Assembly (NCBI GenBank): GCA_005792545.1
Contig: SXRM01000435.1
Location: 1 to 33,014, forward strand
DNA length: 33,014 bases
Direction of reading: 5' to 3'
DNA from: Pseudomonadota bacterium
GTDB taxonomy: Bacteria > Myxococcota_A > UBA9042
Numbering within the stretch: the stretch's first letter is position 1; each line of letters starts with the position of its first letter. Positions 1 to 9,038 of this stretch are shown one piece after another. The position numbers were made by a program, and so were the translations under genes. The notes beneath the pieces are model-generated. The model had not been told where the DNA came from. It made no database searches and saw nothing but the letters and a program-made list of their open reading frames with translations.

Positions 1-1374
1 AAGAATATCGTCGGCGTGGTGCTGGCTTGCAACGGCTGGGACATCTTGGACCTGGGCGTGATGGTGCCGTGCGAGACGATCCTGCAACAGGCGGTCGCCC
101 ATGGCGTGCGCGCAATCGGGCTCAGTGGCCTGATTACGCCGTCGCTCGACGAGATGGTGCACGTGGCAACAGAGATGCAGCGGCGGGGCATGCAGCTGCC
201 GTTGCTCATCGGCGGAGCGACCACCAGCAAGCAACACACCGCGGTCAAGATTGCGCCGCACTACACCGGGCCGGTGGTGCATGTGCTCGACGCATCGCGG
301 GCGGTCGAAGTCGCGCAGCGCGCCACCGCCGATGACAACGCTGCCTGGCTGCTTGAAGTTCGGCAAGACCAGCAGAACGTTCGCGAAATCCATGCACTCC
401 GTCACGCCGCACCGCTGCTGTCCTTTGAGCAGGCTCGGGCCAAGCGGCCGCGCCACACCTTCGATCCGGCCGAACTGGGCACGCCCATTGCGCTTGGTCG
501 GCAAGTGCTGGAGCGCGCGCCGCTGGCCGAAATCGCCGCGTATATCGATTGGACTTTCTTGTTCGCGGCATTCGACCTCAAGGGGCGGTTTCCGGCGATC
601 CTGGAGCACCCCGAGTACGGCGCCGCGGCGCGGGATTTGTATGCATCGGCGCGGACGCTGCTTGACCGCATCGTGGCCGACGGCTCGCTGCAAATTCGTG
701 CTACCTGGGGTCTTTGGCCGGCGGCTGCCGAGGACGACGACGTGGTGCTGCTCGACCCAAGTGGCGCCACTGAGCCAGTGGCGCGCTTCCGGTTCTTGCG
801 CCAGCAGCAGCAAAAGACCGACGGCGATAAGCCGCAGCTGTGTCTCGCCGATTTCGTGGCACCTGCAGGCTGCGGCGTGCGCGACCACGTGGGCGCGTTT
901 GCGGTCTCGGCTGGCTTTGGGGTCGAAACGCTCGAGGCCGCGGCCATGGCCGACCATGACGACTACACGGCCATCCTGGTCAAGGCGGTCGCCGATCGGC
1001 TGGCTGAGGCAACCGCAGAGTGGCTGCACGCCCAAGTGCGGCGGTCGTGGTACGCGCCCGACGAGACGCTCGACAATAACGCGCTGGTGGGCGAGCGATA
1101 CCGCGGCATTCGGCCGGCGTTCGGCTATCCCGCATGTCCGGACCACACCGAAAAGACCGAACTGTGGCGGCTGCTGCGGCCCGCCGAACTGGGCATGACG
1201 CTGACGGAGAATTTCGCGGTTGCGCCCGCGGCGTCGGTGTGCGGCCTGTACTTTGGTCACCCGGCGGCCCGGTACTTCGCCGTCGGTCCGGTCGGTCCAG
1301 ACCAGATTGCCGACTACGCGCAGCGCAAAGGCATGGACCTTGCTCGGGCGGAAAAGGCCGTCGCAGGCGGCTAG
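1..1374 (+). CDS. metH: Cobalamin-dependent methionine synthase, C-terminal part (5' end outside window)
   Basis: This is the 3' part of methionine synthase, which transfers a methyl group from methyl-tetrahydrofolate via cobalamin to homocysteine in the cytoplasm. The frame is open from base 1 and starts KNIVGVVLAC, just after where the B12-ligand motif DxHxxG should lie, so that motif is outside the window. Next come the B12-domain signatures DLGVMVP, SGLITPSLDEM and LLIGGATTS. The C-terminal part is the AdoMet-dependent reactivation domain, with RPAFGYPACPDHTEK (about bases 1111-1155) and YFGHPAARYFAV followed by DYAQRKGM near the end. The C-terminus looks complete, ending in TAG at 1372-1374. 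A GTG at base 16 lies inside the conserved domain and is not the real start. The gene converges on the lipoprotein gene ending at 1417, leaving 42 bases between them. Family assignment is very secure. Confidence 0.97.
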   Translation, partial: KNIVGVVLACNGWDILDLGVMVPCETILQQAVAHGVRAIGLSGLITPSLDEMVHVATEMQRRGMQLPLLIGGATTSKQHTAVKIAPHYTGPVVHVLDASRAVEVAQRATADDNAAWLLEVRQDQQNVREIHALRHAAPLLSFEQARAKRPRHTFDPAELGTPIALGRQVLERAPLAEIAAYIDWTFLFAAFDLKGRFPAILEHPEYGAAARDLYASARTLLDRIVADGSLQIRATWGLWPAAAEDDDVVLLDPSGATEPVARFRFLRQQQQKTDGDKPQLCLADFVAPAGCGVRDHVGAFAVSAGFGVETLEAAAMADHDDYTAILVKAVADRLAEATAEWLHAQVRRSWYAPDETLDNNALVGERYRGIRPAFGYPACPDHTEKTELWRLLRPAELGMTLTENFAVAPAASVCGLYFGHPAARYFAVGPVGPDQIADYAQRKGMDLARAEKAVAGG

Positions 1375-1416
1375 AGCCGGCGGTCTGGCAATGCAGTCAG
1401 CTGAATTTCCGGAAAG

Positions 1417-4110
1417 TTACTTGGCAAGCGCAGTCGCCACACTGGCAAGGACCTCTGCGGAGTCGTAGCCCCAACGCGCCAGCACGAGCTTGCCGTCTTT
1501 GCCCACGACGTAGGTAATCGGCATCGGCGGCCCCGCCAGCAGCGGCTGGCCGAGGGTGACGTCGAGCACTTCGGACCAGTCGTGGCCATCGGACGTCGTC
1601 AAACCGCTGTACAGCATCGGAAACGGCATGGCGAAGGCTGCGGTCTCTGGAGCCGCCTTCGGGTTGTCCCACGGGTTGATGGCGACCGCGGCGATGCTGC
1701 CCTGCGCGACCAATGGCGCCAGGTCGCGCCGGGCTGCCGCAAGTGCCTGAAAAGCCACCGGGCAGGACTGCGCCGCCACCAGCACCACGCCAACCTTGCC
1801 AAACAGGTGCACGCCGACGTTGGTGGTGTTGCCTTTGCCATCGGAGTAGACGGGCAGCTTGGGCAGCTTGTCGCCCACATGCAGCCAGGTGGTCTCGCGG
1901 TGCGCAATCGAGATGTCCGGCTGGCTCGGGTCGTCGCTGGCCACGATGAACTGGTGGTCGAGCAGGCCCTTGACCGTCTTCTTGATGGTCAAGGGAACCG
2001 ACAGGGTGCCCTTGGGCGGCACCGTCCACGGTCCTGGAAACTTGCTCGATCCGCCGCCACCCATCGAGTGCTCTTGCCACAGGATTTGCGACACCGTGAG
2101 CGGCGCGTTGCCCAGATTGCGCAGGTCGATGGCGACCTCGGCAGTGGCCCCGACGGCGAACGGCGCGTTGGTAAGGGTGCGCGGTGCGACCAGCACCGGT
2201 CCGGCCGCAGCCGCCGTTGGATCGAGGACCATGCGCCGGATCGTGCGGAATTCCGCTGACAGCAGGCCCGCGCCGTGAACATCGACATCGAGCACGAACG
2301 AGTCGCTTCGCAACCCGCCGCGGACGAACCAGCCGGCGGCCGTCTGCTGGCCGACCAGCAACGACCCGCCCGCCGCCGCGAACAACTGATCGCCGACCAG
2401 CGCGACGCCGTACGCGTTCTGGTTGAATTGCAGCGTAGTCAGTAGCTTGGGTTCCGCCACATTGGCGACGTTGATCAGGTGTACGCCGCCACCGAGCGCG
2501 CCGACCGCCAGCGTCGCGCCCTCTGCGCTCAAGTATGCGCTCACGCCTGGCAGTGGCAGCTTGCCCAGCGGCTTGAACTCGTAGGGATCGCCAGCCAATG
2601 AACCGAAGACCAGACCGCCGCCGCCATTGGCGACAGCGACGGTGTCTTTGCCAAGCAGCGCCAGATCCCAGGCCTCTGTGACGTCAGCGGGCACCGTCAC
2701 CGGCTTGGCGCTATACGGCGGCGCCGCCGTCATCGCCACCATGCCCTGGGTGTGCGCAGCCACGTACACCAGGCCTTCGCGGTGCATCAGGCCTTCGGTA
2801 GGCGTCAGCGCGGCGGTCAGCTTGTTGAGCGAATTCGGCTTCTGGTTGGCGTCCAGGTCCAGGATGTGTACGTAGTTCGATCGCGACGAACAGAACAGAC
2901 GGCTGCCGACCCGAATCGCGCGGTTGCACATCTGCCCGCCGTGCACCTGCCAATTGGCGAACGGTTCGCTCGCCGTCTCGCCCGCCGGAAAGTCAAACGA
3001 CACGTAGCCGTCTTGCGACCCCGCCACCCACAAGCGGTCGCTGTGAACGAGCGCTTGCATAAAGTGCGGGCCGCCGTCTTTGGTGTTGGGCGGCTGTGTC
3101 GCCGATTGCGTCTTGATGAAGGGTGCCACGGCCGGCTTGGCCGACACGCACAGGTCCTCGACCGAGTAGATATTGACCGGCGGCACCAGGTTGACCACCA
3201 GGGTCTGCACCGCCGGCGTCGGCGAGACCAGCGCTGGCTGGCCCTGGATGCACACCGTGCCCATGGCGGTCGGCGGACCGGGACTGCCCACGTTCTTGAC
3301 CTCGACGCCGATCTGCCAGCTACCGGGCTTGACAAGCAGCGGCAGCGTCATCGGCCACGCACCGGCGACCGGGCCTTGCCACAGCGGTTTGTCGCCCGCG
3401 TCCGGACTCGGCTGGGCCTGGCCCGGCACCAAAGCGAACACGGTCAAGGTGTTGCCCGGCAGCGGCTTGGCGGCCGACACCGTCAGCACGAAGTTGTGGG
3501 TCGTGGCCGGTGCTGCGGCGTCTACCGCATCCGCGGGCGCGTCTGGCAGTGTTGCATCCGCAACCGCTTCGTTGCCGTCATCGCTGACCGTCGCGCCGTC
3601 GGGTGTTGCGGGCGCGTCTTGCGCGGTCGCGGTGTCTGGCCCAGTTTCAGCCACCGTTGCCGCGTCCGTGACGCCGGTTTCAGCGCCCGCAGCGTCTGCG
3701 GCACCATCGCCCATCGTCTCGCCGGCGGCGGCCTCTGGCGCGTCGTCTGGGGGCACATCAGGCTGGCCGGGTGTTGCGTCAGCTTGCGGATCCTGGCTCA
3801 AAGTGACGTCGCCGTCCGGCACTGCCAGGTCCGGCCCGTTGACTGTACCGTCGCCGAGTACGTCGACGGTCTGTTCGTCCTGCGCAACCGCGTTGGGCGA
3901 CTCGGACGAATCCGGGCTACTGGCCGCCTCCGCGAAGGACTGCGGAGCATCAGCGACGTCCACCAGCATGGCAGCAACGTCGACAATGCCAGTTGAGTCG
4001 CTCTGCTGACTCAAAGCCGCTGGTTGCCGACCGCAGCCAGCAAACGCCAGTAGGGCCGCGGCGCCCGCGATGATCAGCCTGGCTGCCGAATGCATCACCC
4101 AAGGCACCAT
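1417..4110 (-). CDS. Large lipoprotein: Asp/Ala-rich linker, beta-propeller-like region, Ig-like region and redoxin-like C-terminus
   Basis: I chose the ATG at 4110 because GGAG at 4122-4119 stands 8 bases upstream and this start avoids overlap with the preceding gene; the frame itself is open back to 4161. The product is 897 residues. A signal segment ends in LAFAGC, giving a lipidated Cys26. Roughly residues 30-170 are a low-complexity Asp/Ala/Thr/Pro linker. The middle has propeller-like blades (VHILDLDA, LVYVAAHTQG, VHLINVANVAEPK), then an Ig-like stretch (DLRNLGNAPLTVSQILW). The last 150 or so residues look like a thioredoxin fold of the redoxin/AhpC type, with Cys783 in QSCPVA and a cis-Pro candidate near 864 (PMPITYVV). 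Only one Cys is present where thioredoxins have CxxC. The gene follows the CsgG-domain gene by 22 bases, so they probably form an operon. The exact role is unknown; envelope location is likely. Confidence 0.85.
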   Translation of the reverse strand: MVPWVMHSAARLIIAGAAALLAFAGCGRQPAALSQQSDSTGIVDVAAMLVDVADAPQSFAEAASSPDSSESPNAVAQDEQTVDVLGDGTVNGPDLAVPDGDVTLSQDPQADATPGQPDVPPDDAPEAAAGETMGDGAADAAGAETGVTDAATVAETGPDTATAQDAPATPDGATVSDDGNEAVADATLPDAPADAVDAAAPATTHNFVLTVSAAKPLPGNTLTVFALVPGQAQPSPDAGDKPLWQGPVAGAWPMTLPLLVKPGSWQIGVEVKNVGSPGPPTAMGTVCIQGQPALVSPTPAVQTLVVNLVPPVNIYSVEDLCVSAKPAVAPFIKTQSATQPPNTKDGGPHFMQALVHSDRLWVAGSQDGYVSFDFPAGETASEPFANWQVHGGQMCNRAIRVGSRLFCSSRSNYVHILDLDANQKPNSLNKLTAALTPTEGLMHREGLVYVAAHTQGMVAMTAAPPYSAKPVTVPADVTEAWDLALLGKDTVAVANGGGGLVFGSLAGDPYEFKPLGKLPLPGVSAYLSAEGATLAVGALGGGVHLINVANVAEPKLLTTLQFNQNAYGVALVGDQLFAAAGGSLLVGQQTAAGWFVRGGLRSDSFVLDVDVHGAGLLSAEFRTIRRMVLDPTAAAAGPVLVAPRTLTNAPFAVGATAEVAIDLRNLGNAPLTVSQILWQEHSMGGGGSSKFPGPWTVPPKGTLSVPLTIKKTVKGLLDHQFIVASDDPSQPDISIAHRETTWLHVGDKLPKLPVYSDGKGNTTNVGVHLFGKVGVVLVAAQSCPVAFQALAAARRDLAPLVAQGSIAAVAINPWDNPKAAPETAAFAMPFPMLYSGLTTSDGHDWSEVLDVTLGQPLLAGPPMPITYVVGKDGKLVLARWGYDSAEVLASVATALAK

Positions 4111-4132
4111 TGCGTCAACTCCGCCAGCAGTC

Positions 4133-5983
4133 TCAGTTGCCCCGGCAGTACAGGCGGCCATAGTACCAGATCGGCTTACCGTCGCTGCGCTTGCTCAGTT
4201 CGTCATCGAACTTGCCCGTGCACACGCCGAGCGGCGACCCGTCCTCGCCGGTCAAGCGGGTTTGCACGCCGGCGTAGCGGTCTGGTGTCCATGGCCCCGC
4301 GTCGAGCCAGGCCACCTCTTTGACCCAGCGTTTGGCCAAAAACTCGACTTTGGGCACCTTGTTGCCTGCCGCGTCATCGACCAGTTGATCGACCTTGGCC
4401 ACCAACTTGCGCTTGCCCGGGTCGACAGGGTAGTTCAAGTGTTTGTAAGCCCAACCCGGCGCCTCGCCCTTGCGCGGCCAGGGGTGCCACGACTTGCCGC
4501 CGTCGGCCGACAGTTCGATGTTGCCCAGGCCAACGGTCATGTCACCCTCGGACAAATGCAGCGACCAGAACACACCCACGCCGGGCGAACTGTCGATCAT
4601 CTGTGGCGAGCCGGGGATAAGACCCATCGCCAGACCCAGGTCCGCATACGCCGTGAACTGCGCGATGGCTTTGCGCGTGACCTCGGTGCGCGCGGTCGCC
4701 AGCGCTTTGTCCTTGTCCGCCGCCGACAGGTTGGCGATGCGAAAGTGGTCCACGTACTCCTGGATCTGCGGCAGGATGCTCTGGGCATAGGGTGATGCCG
4801 CGTAGCGCTCGACGAAGATCTGGCCAACTTGCACCATCAACACCGGAAAGTCCTTGGCCGCCACCACGATCTTGCCGGTTGGGTCCACCATGTCGGGCAT
4901 CCGCCTTGCCTGTTTCTCGCAGATTCCTCGTTGCCGTTCGGCGTTCGGATCTTGGGCCAGCCGCAGCGGATCGCAGCGCAGTTGCAACTGCGCCAGGTGC
5001 TGCATTGACATCAGGAACATCGCAGTCACGGTTCCCGCCGGTTGCTGCCCGTAGCAAACCGGTGCCTGCAACGCCGGCTGATCCACTGCGTGCAGCAGCA
5101 CGGCATAAAAAGCGGCCAGCAGTCGCCCAGCCTCGCTGGCGTCGCCGCCGTCCGGCATCTGGACCCGCATGCCGGCTTTGACGACCGCCGTCATCATGGC
5201 CGACAGCTCCATCATCAGCTTCTGGCACGCCTCGACTTTGCCGCTCTCAATCTCGGCCATCAGCGCCACCAGACGCTCGGGCGCCACCTTGTTTTGGGCC
5301 AAGATGAGCTTGATGCGCTTGGACAAAGCGTCCAGGCCCCGCTGGACCTGCGAAAAGTCAGGCTTGCGCGCAGCCAGCGCGCCGAGGATCCGCCGCGCTT
5401 CGTCCACCTTGCCCTGGTCCATGGCATCGAGGCCTTGACCCAGGGTCTTGACGTCGTCGGCCGACACCTTGGGCGGCGGCGGTCCGGCGCCATCGCCGCG
5501 TTTCTTGGTCACCGATAGCGACTGCCGCAGCTTGTCGGCCAATTTGGCCTCGACCGCGAACACATCTTCAGCCGACCCGGTCTCTTGGGCTACCAGGCCA
5601 ATCTTGCCGGAGGCCACTGCGACCAGGCGCGCATCGACCCTCAACTTGCCCTGGCTTACAAGAAATCCGCCGATGAGCATATGGCTCGCGCCCAGACCCT
5701 TGCCCATCTTCTGCGCCGTCGCCTGGTCGATGAATTTGCCCTGGCCAAGTTTGATCTCGTCGACCACCTGCTGCAGGCGCTCGCGCTCGACGACCACCAG
5801 ACCTTCCGTCGCGGCCAGATCGGTAATCAGCATGTCCGCCAGCCCCTTGGACAGCGGTTGCCAGTCGGCCGACCCCGACGTGTTGTCGAAATAGCCAACG
5901 GCAATGGTGGTGCTGGCTTGGGCGGGCAGCGCCGTCGCGGCAGTCGCAACAACGAACAGGGCGAGCAGCAAACTTCGAAGCAC
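4133..5983 (-). CDS. Exported CsgG/FlgO-domain protein with long C-terminal extension
   Basis: The preferred start is GTG at 5983, preceded by GAGGTG (5995-5990) at 6-base spacing, giving MLRSLLLALFVVATA and a signal peptide ending ALPAQA. An in-frame ATG at 6022 lacks a good ribosome site. The protein is 616 residues. Residues about 24-170 match the CsgG/FlgO fold: TTIAVGYFDNTS, then GLADMLITDLA, VVVERERLQQVV, a GASHMLIGGF strand and LRVDARLVAVASGKI. Family members assemble in or near the outer membrane or bind partner lipoproteins; no lipobox is seen here, so it is probably periplasmic. A helical middle follows, and the C-terminal 150 residues (FWSLHLSEGDM, SADGGKSWHPWP) suggest a beta domain that I do not recognise. 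It lies upstream of the redoxin-like lipoprotein and divergent from the M16 peptidase operon. Confidence 0.85.
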   Translation of the reverse strand: MLRSLLLALFVVATAATALPAQASTTIAVGYFDNTSGSADWQPLSKGLADMLITDLAATEGLVVVERERLQQVVDEIKLGQGKFIDQATAQKMGKGLGASHMLIGGFLVSQGKLRVDARLVAVASGKIGLVAQETGSAEDVFAVEAKLADKLRQSLSVTKKRGDGAGPPPPKVSADDVKTLGQGLDAMDQGKVDEARRILGALAARKPDFSQVQRGLDALSKRIKLILAQNKVAPERLVALMAEIESGKVEACQKLMMELSAMMTAVVKAGMRVQMPDGGDASEAGRLLAAFYAVLLHAVDQPALQAPVCYGQQPAGTVTAMFLMSMQHLAQLQLRCDPLRLAQDPNAERQRGICEKQARRMPDMVDPTGKIVVAAKDFPVLMVQVGQIFVERYAASPYAQSILPQIQEYVDHFRIANLSAADKDKALATARTEVTRKAIAQFTAYADLGLAMGLIPGSPQMIDSSPGVGVFWSLHLSEGDMTVGLGNIELSADGGKSWHPWPRKGEAPGWAYKHLNYPVDPGKRKLVAKVDQLVDDAAGNKVPKVEFLAKRWVKEVAWLDAGPWTPDRYAGVQTRLTGEDGSPLGVCTGKFDDELSKRSDGKPIWYYGRLYCRGN

Positions 5984-6113
5984 GGCGGACACCTCAGCGC
6001 GCGGCGGCACCGCGATCGTCATCGGTTTGCCGGCCAGGCGCAAGGGTTGCCGGCAAGCCAGTCGCGCGCCACAATTGCGGCTCGTCGGGGCAGGCAGTCT
6101 TCCGGGGGTAATC

Positions 6114-7487
6114 GTGCACAAGTGGATGATAATACAAGTAGCCTTGACGATCGTCGCTATCGCCCCGGCCCATGCGCAGGACGCGCCCAAGATCGCCCAT
6201 GAGCGTTACCTGCTGCCGGGTGGCATGGAAGTGGTGCTGGTGCCCGACCGGACCGTGCCGCTGGTCGCGGTCAACTTGTGGGTGCACGTCGGGTCGGGCG
6301 ACGAAGTGCCCGGTCGATCGGGGTTCGCGCACCTTTTCGAGCACATGATGTTCCAGGGCGGCAAGCACACTGGCGAGGATCAGCACTTTCCGGTGCTGCG
6401 CAAAGTCGGCGCGACCGGCATCAACGGCACAACCAACAGCGACCGCACCAACTACTTCGAGCAGGTGCCCAGCCACCAGCTGGAGACGGCGCTGTGGCTG
6501 GAATCGGATCGCGTCGGCTGGCTGCTCGACCTGCTGAACCAGAAGTCGCTGGACAACCAGCGCGAAGTGGTGCGCAACGAGCGGCGCCAGCGCTACGACA
6601 ACGTGCCCTATGGCAAAGAGCGCTTTGAGATGAATCGCCTGCTTTACCCGGACGGACACCCCTATCGGCACCTGACCATCGGGCTGCACGAAGACCTCGA
6701 GCGGGCGAGCCTCGAAGATGTGCGCGGTTTTTTTCGCAAATGGTACGTGCCTTCGAACACCACGCTGTGCCTGGCCGGCGACTTCGACCCCAAGGCGGTC
6801 AAAAAGGTCGTGCACAAGTGGTTCGGTAGCTTTCCGCGCTTGGCCAAGCCCGCGCATACCGACGTACCGATGCCGGTCCTGACTGCGGCCAAGAGCGCAG
6901 TGGTCCCGGATCCGCTTGCCAAGTTGCCGCGCCTGCACTGGGCCTGGCACACGCCCAAGACCTACGCCGCCGGCGACGCGGAGCTCGACATCGCCGCTCA
7001 TGCGCTCGGCAACGCCGGCACTGGGCGGCTGTACAAGCGGCTCGTCCACCAAACGCAGCTTGCCCAGTCGGTCAGCGTCCACCAGGCCAGCGCGCAGATG
7101 TCGAGCACTTTTCACGTCACTGTCGACTTGCGTCCGGGCTCTGACCGTGAGAAGGCCATGGCGATCGTGGCAGACGAGCTGGCGCGCATGACTAAAGAGC
7201 CGATCGACGAACGCGAGCGCAATCGCGCCGTGGTTGAGGTCGAGGCCGCGTTCGTGTGGGGCCTGGAGGGACTGAACACCCGTTGCGAGGTGCTGCAGGG
7301 CTACAACCACTACCTGGGGCAGACCGACTGGATTGCCAAAGACTTGCAGCGCTACCGCGGCGCAACGCCCGAGGCCGTGCGCGACACCGTTGCCAGGTGG
7401 CTGCGGCCGGACGCCCAGGCGTTCGTGCTGACGATGCCCGGACCGCCGCCCAGCGCCCCCGCTGCGCCAGTCAACGGGGGCAAGTGA
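6114..7487 (+). CDS. Exported M16 zinc metallopeptidase, catalytic subunit
   Basis: The chosen start is GTG at 6114, with GGGGG at 6104-6108 upstream; ATG at 6126 is an alternative. The 457-residue product begins with a short signal peptide ending APAHA. It then shows the inverted zinc motif HLFEH (His73, Glu76, His77) in the context GFAHLFEHMMFQGG. The third ligand, Glu151 or Glu156, lies in NQREVVRNERRQ about 75 residues on. The C-terminal half has the usual M16 second domain. Bacterial M16 proteins of this size degrade or process peptides and commonly come as a pair of half-size subunits. The stop codon overlaps the start of the next gene (TGATG at 7485-7489), as expected for a co-translated partner. 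It starts divergently from the CsgG-domain gene across 130 bases. Family and activity are secure; the substrate is unknown. Confidence 0.94.
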   Translation: MHKWMIIQVALTIVAIAPAHAQDAPKIAHERYLLPGGMEVVLVPDRTVPLVAVNLWVHVGSGDEVPGRSGFAHLFEHMMFQGGKHTGEDQHFPVLRKVGATGINGTTNSDRTNYFEQVPSHQLETALWLESDRVGWLLDLLNQKSLDNQREVVRNERRQRYDNVPYGKERFEMNRLLYPDGHPYRHLTIGLHEDLERASLEDVRGFFRKWYVPSNTTLCLAGDFDPKAVKKVVHKWFGSFPRLAKPAHTDVPMPVLTAAKSAVVPDPLAKLPRLHWAWHTPKTYAAGDAELDIAAHALGNAGTGRLYKRLVHQTQLAQSVSVHQASAQMSSTFHVTVDLRPGSDREKAMAIVADELARMTKEPIDERERNRAVVEVEAAFVWGLEGLNTRCEVLQGYNHYLGQTDWIAKDLQRYRGATPEAVRDTVARWLRPDAQAFVLTMPGPPPSAPAAPVNGGK

Positions 7488-8971
7488 TGAAGGCATTTAC
7501 GCTGTTGTTGACTGGTTTGGCCCTGGTTGCCGGCCCTGCTGCCGCCAAGACGCTGGCTGCCCCTGCCGCCAGTGACGCCACGCCGGTGTTTGCCGACGAG
7601 CCCTACCGCGCCACCCAGCCCCAGCCTGGCAAGCCGCGGCCGGCGCCATCGCCCAAGCCCGACACGTTCACGCTCAAGAACGGCATGGAAGTCGTGCTGA
7701 TCGAACGCCACCAGCTGCCCACGGTCTCGATGGAGCTGCAACTGGTCGGCGGTAGTCGCTTGGATCCGCCGGACCGCCGCGGTCGCGCCAGTGCGTGCAC
7801 CCAGTTGTGGGGCGACGGCAGCGACAAGCGCGACAAGCTGCAGTTGGCGGAGGCGCTCGCCGACTTGGGGTCATCGCTGGGCGCGTCGGCTTCCACTGAG
7901 CATACTTCGTTCGAGCTGTCTTCGCTCACGCGCAACCTGCCGGCGACACTGGATATCCTCGCCGAAGTACTGCTGCACCCAGGGCTGCGGCCCGACGAAC
8001 TGGCGCGGATCACCGGTCGCCGCAAAGCCGCGCTGCTGGCGGCCAGGTCCAATCCGGGCCAGTTGGCGTCGCGGCTGGTCGGGGCGCTCGCCTATGGACC
8101 CGACAATCCGCGCGGCTGGCTGACGACCGAGGCGTCGCTGTCTGCGCTGACGGCGGGGGATTGCCGCGCCCACGTCGACGGTCACGGGCCCAACGGGGCC
8201 ACCTTGTTCGTCGTCGGCGACATCTCCAAAGCCCAGGTCATCGATCACCTGGAGCGGCGGCTCGGCGGTTGGCGGGCGCTCGGTCGCCAAGACGCCGGCC
8301 CGGTGGCGATTGCGCCGGTCGCGGGGCGGTTGTTTGTCAGCGATGTCCCGGGCGCGGAGCAGACGGTCGTTGCGGTGTTCCACCCCGGGCCTACGCGCAC
8401 CGCCAACGATTTTGACGCCACCCAGGTCCTGGCCAGCATCCTATCGTCGGGCTTCTCTTCGCGCATCAACCAGAATCTGCGCGAGAAGCACGGCTGGGCC
8501 TACGGAGCCGGCGGCAATTACGGCTACAGCCGCGATGGCTCCGTGCTGGTCATCCAAGCGTCGGTACGCGCCGACGCGACCGGGCCGAGCGTCCGCGAGA
8601 TTCTCAAAGAGATGGCAGCGGCCCGCGAGGCGGAGGCGACGGCTGAAGAGCTATCGCGCGAAAAGGACGGCGCCATCTTGTCGCTGCCAGCGCGCTGGTC
8701 AACTGGGCGCTCGATTGGCAGCACTTTTCAGTCGCTGCGCTACTTTGGGCTGCCTTGGGCTTACTACGACGGCTTTGTCGCGCGCGTGCAAAAGGTGGAC
8801 GCGGCAGCAGTGCAGGCAGCGGCCAAAGCGTGGGTGCGGCCGGATGCGGCGCAGGTGCTAGTGGTCGGCGACTGGGGCAAGGTCAAGGCGCAGGTCGAGG
8901 CCTTGCTGGCTGAGGGGCCGTTGAAAGGCGTGCCGGTGGTCCGGGTTGGGGTGGATGGCGAGGTGCGCTAG
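7487..8971 (+). CDS. Exported M16-family protein without the zinc-binding motif (partner subunit)
   Basis: The start ATG at 7487 overlaps the stop of the upstream M16 gene and has GGGGG at 7476-7480, so the two are translationally coupled. The 494-residue product has a signal peptide (MKAFTLLLTGLALVAG, cleavage near AAA-K). A Pro/Ala-rich stretch leads into the M16 fold at TFTLKNGMEVVLIERHQLP. Where the active subunit has HLFEH, this one reads SACTQ (about residues 102-106), so neither zinc histidine nor the catalytic Glu is present. The late motif LREKHGWAYGAGG with a downstream glycine-rich strand is the Arg/Tyr region that non-catalytic subunits contribute to the substrate pocket in known heterodimeric M16 peptidases. 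By inference this pair forms a heterodimer outside the cytoplasm. It converges on the restriction gene, with 67 bases between them. Confidence 0.93.
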   Translation: MKAFTLLLTGLALVAGPAAAKTLAAPAASDATPVFADEPYRATQPQPGKPRPAPSPKPDTFTLKNGMEVVLIERHQLPTVSMELQLVGGSRLDPPDRRGRASACTQLWGDGSDKRDKLQLAEALADLGSSLGASASTEHTSFELSSLTRNLPATLDILAEVLLHPGLRPDELARITGRRKAALLAARSNPGQLASRLVGALAYGPDNPRGWLTTEASLSALTAGDCRAHVDGHGPNGATLFVVGDISKAQVIDHLERRLGGWRALGRQDAGPVAIAPVAGRLFVSDVPGAEQTVVAVFHPGPTRTANDFDATQVLASILSSGFSSRINQNLREKHGWAYGAGGNYGYSRDGSVLVIQASVRADATGPSVREILKEMAAAREAEATAEELSREKDGAILSLPARWSTGRSIGSTFQSLRYFGLPWAYYDGFVARVQKVDAAAVQAAAKAWVRPDAAQVLVVGDWGKVKAQVEALLAEGPLKGVPVVRVGVDGEVR

Positions 8972-9038
8972 TTCGGCGGGCTGCTGATGATTGGTTGGAT
9001 CGCTTGCTGGGCCTTGCACCGGCGTTTACGGCGACAGC

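Noticed and set aside
2752..3996. 414-codon plus-strand frame opposite the redoxin-like lipoprotein
   Set aside because: Arg/His-rich with no domain; it lies antisense to a gene with lipobox, linker and conserved blades.
5994..7496. 500-codon minus-strand frame opposite the M16 peptidase
   Set aside because: The plus strand encodes the conserved HLFEH zinc site; the minus-strand frame has no recognisable motif.
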